NCBI RefSeq assembly: GCF_000715075.1
Contig: NC_134087.1
Location: 188,635,276-188,699,275, forward strand
Direction: 5' to 3'
Source of the DNA: Nicotiana tabacum
Lineage: Eukaryota > Streptophyta > Magnoliopsida > Solanales > Solanaceae
DNA: 64,000 bases
Positions 58,613 to 64,000 of this stretch are shown in pieces. Position 1 is the first letter of the stretch; every line of letters begins with the position of its first letter. Made by a program: the position numbers and the translations under genes. The notes below the pieces were generated by a model. The model saw only the letters and a list, made by a program, of their open reading frames with translations, was not told where the DNA came from and made no database searches.

Positions 58613-59706
58613 TTACACATAATATCGTTTCACTGCATCTGAATTGATTGGCTTCGTCCAGACTCTTCCATCCATCTCTGCAAGAATAAGGGCTCCTCCA
58701 ATTAGAACCCGGTGAACCATGTACGGACACTGCCAATTGGGAGAGAACTTCCGCTTGGCTTTATCTTGATGTGGTAATATTTTCTTCAACACCAGCTGCC
58801 CCAGCGTAAACTTCCTTAGCTTAACCCTTTTGTTGAAGGCTCTGGACATTCTGTTCTGATACAACTGACCGTGACAAACCGCATTCATCATTTTCCCATC
58901 TATAAGGGCTAACTGCTCGTAGCGACCTTTTACCCATTCTGCATCATCCAACTCTACTTCTAGTATGATCCTTAAGGAAGGAATTTCTACCTCGGCGGGG
59001 ATGACCACCTCTGTACCATAAACCAGCATGTAGGGAGTTGCTCCGGTCGATGTGCGGACTATGGTACGGTATCCCAATAAGGCGAATGATAACTTCTCAT
59101 GCCATTGTTTGTGCCTTTCGACCATCTTTCTTAGTATCTTCTTGATATTCTTGTTGGCTGCTTCCACAGATCCATTCATCTAAGGCCTGTAGGCTGTAGA
59201 GTTCATGTGTTTGATCTTGAAAGTTTCACATATTGCTTTCATCAAGTCGTTGTTGAGATTGGAACCATTATCGGTGATGATTGATTCCGGAACTCTGAAT
59301 CGACAAACAATGTGGTCGCGGACGAAACCCACCACAACCTTCTCAGTGACCGCCTTGTATGATGCTGCTTCGACCCATTTGGTAAAATAATCGATCGCCA
59401 CTACGATGTACCTGTGCCCATTTGATGCGGCAGGCTCGATAGGTCCGATAATATCCATTCCCCAAGCGGCGAATGGCCATGGTGAGCTTGTTGCAGTAAG
59501 CTCGTTTGGAGGTGCCTTTATCATATCTGCGTGTATCTAACAATGATAGTGTTTGCGAACATACTGGATACAGTCTGTTTCCACAATCATCCAAAAATAC
59601 CCTGCTCGGAGTATCTTCTTTGCTAAGACAAAACCATTCATGTGCGGCCCGCAGGTCCCTGCATGCACTTCGTCCAATAGCCTGGAGCTTCTTTCGCTTC
59701 GACACA
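58613..59706 (-). pseudogene. Ogre-like integrase, interrupted
   Basis: The zinc-binding part (DEVHAGTCGPHMNG, then TDCIQYVRK) is in a shifted frame at 59560-59690 and is followed by a TAG at 59537. The core has WGMDIIGPIEP (first Asp), IVVAIDYFTKWVEA, SIITDNGSNL (second Asp), a TAG at 59180, then NGSVEAANKNIKK with the Glu. So the DDE residues are all present but split by the stop. The 188-codon C-terminal frame (58613-59179) holds GYRTIVRTSTGATPY and VYGTEVVIPAEVEIPS, then FTLGQLVLKK and ends YYV, a normal Tat pol C-terminus. Confidence 0.9.
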
Positions 59707-59880
59707 CCTTAGTAAACCCAAATCGGGAGTCCTCATGTACAGGATTCCTCCACTATGAAAAAAGTTGTTGGATAGCCTACGAAGTGAACGCTTCTGAGTA
59801 GCGTTGGCAAGTCCTGGATATTCCCCTGTTGTCAAGTACTCCTTGATGTCATGGAACCATGGTTTTCCATCCGCTTCTTC
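59707..59880 (-). pseudogene. Integrase N-terminal leader
   Basis: Sequence such as KPWFHDIKEYLTTGEYPG and FHSGGILYMRTPDLGLLRCV lies between the second RNase H and the integrase zinc region. It stays open to about 59700, where a small indel shifts the frame. A TAG at 59881 separates it from the RNase H frame. Confidence 0.8.
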
Positions 59881-60546
59881 CTAAACGTGGGCACAATAAG
59901 TTGGCTGATCATGAATCTTTACTGGGATGGGATCAATGAAATTTGTATCTGGATGCTGGATCATGGATAATAAAATAGCTAATGCATCAGCAAACTCGTT
60001 CTGGACTCTAGGGACGTGCTGAAATTCTGTCTTTGTGAACCTTTTCCTCAACTCATGTATATGATGCAAGTAGGGAAGTATCTTAGAGTTCTTGGTTGCC
60101 CACTCTCCTCGAACTTGATGTATGAGCAAGTCTGAATACTCGATCACTAGCAACTCCTGAACGTTCATTTCAATGGCCATTTTGAGCCCCAAGATGCAGG
60201 CTTCATATTCGGCCATATTATTGGTGCAAGGGAACCTGAGCTTGGCGGATACCGGGTAGTGCTGACCGGTTTCTGACACTAGGACTGCTCCTATGCCAAC
60301 TCCTTTGAAATTTGCATCTCTGTCAAAAAACAACCTCGAACCATCATAGGATTCTGTAATATCTTCTCCTATGAAAGATACCTCTTCATCGGGAAAATAC
60401 GTTTTTAGGGGCTCGTATTCTCCGTCTATGGGATTCTCGACGATATGGTCCGCCAAGGCTTGCCCTTTGATTGCTTTCTGGATCACGTAAACAATGTCGA
60501 ATTCACTTAGCAGGATCTGCCACTTGGCGAGCTTGCCAGTGGGCAT
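59881..60546 (-). pseudogene. Second (archaeal-type) RNase H domain
   Basis: A 221-codon frame. Catalytic motifs: SYDGSRLFF (first Asp), NNMAEYEACILGLKMA (Glu), and VQNEFADALA (last Asp). The third position reads IEYSDLLIHQV where family members usually have GDSD, so one catalytic Asp appears replaced. This extra RNase H, after the gypsy RNase H and before integrase, is a known hallmark of the Tat/Ogre lineage. The preceding TAG at 60553 separates it from the RT frame. Confidence 0.88.
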
Positions 60547-60552
60547 GGGCTT

Positions 60553-60945
60553 CTAAAAGATATACTTTAGAGGGTCCATTCTGGATATGAGATAAGTAGT
60601 GTAAGCACAGAAGTAATGCCTCAACTTATGCACGAACCAAGTCAGAGCACAATAAGTGCATTCTAAAGGAGAATACCGGGCCTCGTACAGTGTGAACTTC
60701 TTACTGAGATAGTAGATGGCTTTCTCCTTTCTCCCTGTTTCATCATGTTGCCCTAGAACATAACCAAATGATTTATCCAATACCGCAAGGTAAAGAAATA
60801 GGGGTCTTCCTGGCTCAGGCAGAACCAAGACCGACGGCGTTAGGTATTCCTTGATTCTGTCAAAAGCTTTCTGACAATCATCAGTCCATTTGGTAGCAGC
60901 ATCCTTCTTCAACATTTTGAAGATAGGTTCACAAATGATCGTGGA
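60553..60945 (-). pseudogene. Gypsy-type RNase H (degenerate tether domain)
   Basis: AATKWTDDCQKAFDRIKEYL, FLYLAVLDKSFGYVLGQHDE, AIYYLSKKFTLYEARYSPLE and LRHYFCAYTTYLISRMDPLKY. The usual catalytic Asp of the YTDAS motif is missing (LYLAV), as is normal for this lineage, where the second RNase H carries the activity. Stops bound it: TAA at 60946 and TAG at 60553. Confidence 0.85.
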
Positions 60946-61600
60946 TTAAGCTATGAACCGGCTGATATAGTTGAGTCTTCCTAGGAAACTCATCACGTCC
61001 TTTTTGTTCTTTGGCGGCGGCAATTCTTGGATAGCTTTAACCTTTGATGGATCCAATTCTATTCCTCGACGACTCACGATGAAACCCAATAATTTTCCAG
61101 TAGGAACCCCGAATGCACACTTGGCGGGATTCAGTTTCAGATTGTACCTCCTCAGTCTGTTGAAGAATTTTCTTAGATCTTCCATGTGATCCCTGGCTTT
61201 CTTGGATTTGATGATGACATCATCCACATATACCTCGATCTCCTTATGTATCATGTCATGAAATATGGTAGTCATGGCTCTCATGTAGGTGGCACCAGCG
61301 TTCTTCAAACCGAATGGCATCATTTTGTAACAGTACATTCCCCATGGCGTGAAGAAAGCCGTTTTCTCTGCATCTTCCTCATCCATCCATATCTGATGAT
61401 ACCCAGTGAAACAATCAACAAAAGATTGCAACTCATGCTTGGCGCAGTTGTCGATAAGAATATGTATGTTAGGCAAGGGGAAGTCGTCTTTGGGACTGGC
61501 CTGATTGAGATCCCGGTAGTCAACACAAACTCTAACTTTCCCATCCTTTTTTGGCACTGGCATGATGTTGGCTAACCATGTCGGATATATATTACCCTGA
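60946..61600 (-). pseudogene. Ogre-like reverse transcriptase, YVDD intact
   Basis: Blocks in order: PVPKKDGKVRVCVDYRDLNQ, PKDDFPLPNIHILIDNCAKH, FVDCFTGYHQIWMDEEDAEK, FCTPWG-like FFTPWGMYCYKMMPFGLKNA, EVYVDDVIIKSK, KLLGFIVSRRGIELDPSK and SFLGRLNYISRFIA. The catalytic YVDD box is intact and about 200 codons are open. A small indel in the ATATATAT run near 61590 shifts the frame from the upstream exon, and TAA at 60946 ends it. Confidence 0.92.
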
Positions 61601-62043
61601 GAACCTTGTCTTTGACTTGCTTGGTAACCTCTTCTTTGATTTTCAAACTTATGTCGGGTTTGAATTTCCTGAGCTTCTGCTTTACCGGCGGGCATGTTGG
61701 ATCTGTTGGCAGTTTGTGAGCTACAATGGAGGTGTTGAGACCAGTCATATCATCATATGACCCGGCGAATATGTCTTCATATGCCTTCAGGAACTTTGTG
61801 TACTCTTTCTTTTCTGAGGGTGACAGGTGAATACTGATGCGTGTTTCTTTGACATTCCCTATAACTCCTAGATTAACGACCTCAGTTTCGTCCAAGTTAG
61901 ACTTAGGCCTATTTTCAAAATTCTCAACTCCTCTGACGACCTCTTCTGGTATATCATCCTCTTCTGAGTCCGTATCCATTTGTTGCATCGTCTCGTTGCA
62001 AGTCACAATCGTTGGTTCATCGTCAAGGAAAGTAATAGTAATG
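61601..62043 (-). pseudogene. Exon 2 N-terminal part, upstream of RT
   Basis: An open frame that can be extended upstream to 62043 without a stop, reading ITITFLDDEPTIVTCNE, then an acidic stretch (MDTDSEEDDIPEE), VVNLGVIGNVKETRISIHLS, YEDIFAGSYDDMTGL and KLRKFKPDISLKIKEEVTKQ, the standard lead-in to Tat RT. It begins directly at a good splice acceptor. Confidence 0.75.
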
Positions 62044-62231
62044 CTGTGTAAAATAAAGTGAATGATAGAAAAATAATAAGAGCGAGATATATAATAAACT
62101 GAAATGCTTCGATTAAATTTGTAATTGTTTTGAGTATTAGAGCTCTTTTCAGAATTAAAGACAATGCGAAAATAAAATCAGCTAGTAAAAAGTAAAGTGT
62201 GATGCATGGTGCTTTTGTTTAGCCTTGCTAC
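62044..62231 (-). other. Putative Ogre intron (188 bp)
   Basis: AT-rich sequence with stops, between the G-patch frame and the RT frame. On the minus strand the 3' end is TTTTACACAG, pyrimidine-rich upstream; a GT donor at 62231-62230 (GT/GTAGCA) gives matching phase 2, joining two open frames. The donor is weak and not unique; other GTs nearby are possible. An intron in this place is known for Ogre elements. Confidence 0.6.
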
Positions 62232-62872
62232 ACCGAAGCTTTCCGGGCCCTGGTGGTTCTTATTGACCAATTGCTGAGGCACTCTCCTCGGTTCACAACT
62301 TGTATAGAAGGGCCTTCCTCCCCTTCCTCCTCGAAAATAACACAGCAGTCCATATCATCATCCTCCAGGAATAGATTCTTCACGGCTGCCAATGCTTCAT
62401 CTTCCTCCGACCCATATATAGTATCTACCGGCTGGAAAGTCTGCTCCAGGTGAGGTATCGGATGCTCCAGTGGGTAGTAGGGACTGCGCCATGGTGGCGA
62501 CCAGTGATTGAACTCCTCCCAAGTGTACTCATACCCCAAACCAAATGTAGTGCCATATTTTTTCAGCTTGATGGGTTTGGCGATTCCCTGGAGGTTTTTG
62601 CCGAGTCCCTTTCCAGGTTCGTATCCACACCAATTCAGGATACTTTCAATCTTGTTATCCCACCATTTATCTTTGTCTACAGCGTTGACTCTCTCAATGT
62701 GGTGGTATGTTTCTCCGCCTATTCTCTTTCTGCCTCCAATCATCGGGATGGTTTGGCGGCTATATATGGGATTGCTACCATCGCCACGAATGATCACCTC
62801 TTGGTGATTCCATTCGAACTTCACTGCCTGATGCAGGGTCGATGTTACAGCTCCAGCGGCATGGATCCATGG
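62232..62872 (-). pseudogene. G-patch segment downstream of protease
   Basis: Minus frame PWIHAAGAVTSTLHQAVKFE, then WNHQEVIIRGDGS, then a G-patch-like motif (WCGYEPGKGLGKNLQGI) with KPIKLKKYGTTFGLGYEYT following. G-patch proteins bind RNA or activate helicases; its role in retrotransposons is unknown. The frame is separated from the protease by a TAA at 62873 in the G-x-P-W motif and ends at 62228, just inside the putative intron. Confidence 0.8.
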
Positions 62873-63340
62873 TTATCCCAACAGCAAATTGTAGGATGTT
62901 GGGACATCTATCACTTGAAAGTCAACGTCGAACCAGGTTGGCCCCATTTGCAAGCATAGGCTGATCTCTCCGATAGTAGACCTTTGGGACCTATCGAAGG
63001 CTTTGACATTGATGGCCCCATCTTTGATCTCGTGCAGGCTCTTTCCCAATGTTCTGAGAGTTACCAACGGATAGATGTTGAGGTTGGAGCCTCCATCGAT
63101 CAAGACTCTAGTGACAAAGTAATTCTCGTATTGCACGGTGATGTGTAGGGCCATGTTGTGACTCAGTCCTTCCGGTGGCAGTTCATCTTCGTGGAAGGTG
63201 ATTTTGTGGCTTTCCAGTATTTGTCCTACCATATTTGCCATTTCGCCCCCAGTTATATTGCTGGCCACATAAGCTTCGCTCAATATCTTCATCAAGGCAT
63301 TTTTGTGTGCGTCAGAGCTCTGTAGAAGAGCTAGGATGGA
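62873..63340 (-). pseudogene. Ogre-like aspartic protease
   Basis: After SSDAHKNALMKILSEAYVAS, the retropepsin core reads RVLIDGGSNLNIYPL, with DGGS replacing DTGS, a form usual in this lineage. It ends at SYNLLLG, followed by a stop at 62873. A frameshift near 63340 separates it from the gag frame. Confidence 0.85.
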
Positions 63341-63996
63341 GATCTATGCTGGTATTTGTTCAACTGCTCAACGACCGAATACTTCTTAGCTTGTATTTTC
63401 CTCCAAAGAACATCGGGACTAGTTTCAGTAGTCCATCTCGAGGCTTGCTTACTGGACTCAACTAGGTGCTCTGGAGTGTAAACCCTGCCTGTTCTGGTCA
63501 TACCCTGCGCAGCAATTGCTTCTCCTGTCTTGGTATTTCCTTTCCTCCTTGCTTCAGCTATGTAATCCCATGGTATGGCATTTGAGTGGAACGGTGTTAT
63601 GTCTGACATTGCTACAGGAATGGGTACCCTCACTGATAACACAGCAACTTCAAAGAGTACAGGTGCCTTTGGAGCCCCAAACTCAACCTCAATTGGCCCG
63701 GCTACCTTCGCAAAAGAAGGTGCTTCAAATTCGAGAGGTGTAGACATGTTTACTTCATCGCCCCTAGAGGGCTGGTTCTGTACAACAATCGGGTTAAGTG
63801 TGACTGCCGGTTTCTTTGGATCATCATCCTCAGCAATCAATCCTATCGATCCCTTGGGGTCCCAGTCATCTTCTATCTTGATCATGTGAATGTCCCCACC
63901 TTTGTGATCAGGCAGAGGGTTGTTGCAGACATTGGGAGTAGGCTCCTTTGCTATGATAACCTTATTGTTCATCAGAGTTTGAATCTTGTCCTTCAA
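63331..63996 (-). pseudogene. Gag C-terminal/linker region, partial
   Basis: A 221-codon frame reaching the window's right edge. It is proline-, glutamate- and valine-rich (DDWDPKGSIGLIAEDDDPK; MTRTGRVYTPEHLV), a low-complexity linker between gag and protease in Tat/Ogre elements. No zinc knuckle is visible here. It is open to the edge, so gag proper lies beyond 64000. Confidence 0.75.
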
Positions 63997-64000
63997 CGAG

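Larger units (their letters stand above)
51620..64000 (-). mobile_element. Ogre-like (Tat-clade) retrotransposon, 3' LTR to gag
   Basis: Minus-strand order from the right edge: gag C-terminus, protease, G-patch segment, putative intron, RT, gypsy RNase H, second (archaeal-type) RNase H, integrase, long 3' UTR with three tandem arrays and three hairpins, polypurine tract, 3' LTR of 4,664 bp. Double RNase H, very long LTR, repeat-rich 3' UTR and an intron before RT are known hallmarks of the Ogre/Tat lineage. The 5' LTR, leader and most of gag lie beyond 64000. The flank before 51620 is GAAAT; its partner cannot be seen. Confidence 0.9.

Overview
This window is plant nuclear DNA made almost entirely of nested transposable elements. 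I see no intact host gene, rRNA or tRNA. The AT-rich background, Del/Tekay-type chromoviruses with termini of the form TGTNACGACCC...GGGTCGTNACA, and Tat/Ogre-like retrotransposons with LTRs of about 4.6-4.9 kb all suggest a large Solanaceae genome, most likely Nicotiana. The species call is inference from remembered repeat families; no search was run.

Layout. 1-1055: non-coding, retrotransposon-like sequence with a TATA motif. 1056-6586: minus-strand Tekay-like chromovirus remnant whose 5' LTR fragment is split by a solo LTR (3667-6419). 6587-9199: hAT element with a decayed transposase. 9200-12984: Tat-like gypsy element with a 581-bp LTR, carrying a 512-bp hAT-type MITE with a perfect 8-bp target duplication. 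12989-13369: a second MITE. 14065-26710: a plus-strand solo LTR split by a 9.9-kb Tekay chromovirus (15180-25062, minus) that keeps gag-PR-RT-RNaseH-INT-chromodomain remnants. 26720-29518: an older degenerate solo LTR. 29519-32893, resuming at 40581: a tandemly duplicated fragment of a host membrane/reductase-like gene, now a pseudogene. 32894-40580: a solo LTR inserted in that pseudogene and itself split by a 4,636-bp Ogre-like solo LTR. 41609-44025: LTR, leader and gag of another gypsy element. 44026-51619: a Tekay-type LTR interrupting that gag, split by a second Ogre-like solo LTR (46154-51063). 51620-64000+: 3' LTR, repeat-rich 3' UTR and pol-PR-gag of a nearly complete Ogre-like element on the minus strand, entering from the right edge.

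The nesting gives a relative insertion order. Gypsy gag is older than the Tekay-type LTR at 44026, which is older than both the Ogre-like solo LTR (46154-51063) and the Ogre-like element (51620+). The host pseudogene duplication is older than the LTR at 32894, which is older than the Ogre-like solo LTR at 35351. All pol genes carry stops and frameshifts.

Most unusual signals. In the Ogre-like 3' UTR, a 13-copy array has two sequence types that differ by paired, compensating changes keeping a 5-bp stem. Next to it lie three 27-bp near-perfect hairpins. A phase-compatible 188-bp putative intron separates the protease/G-patch and RT reading frames. A 21-bp palindrome is shared by all three Ogre-like LTRs. 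CpG-rich GCGAACGCGA-type arrays lie in almost every Tekay-type LTR.
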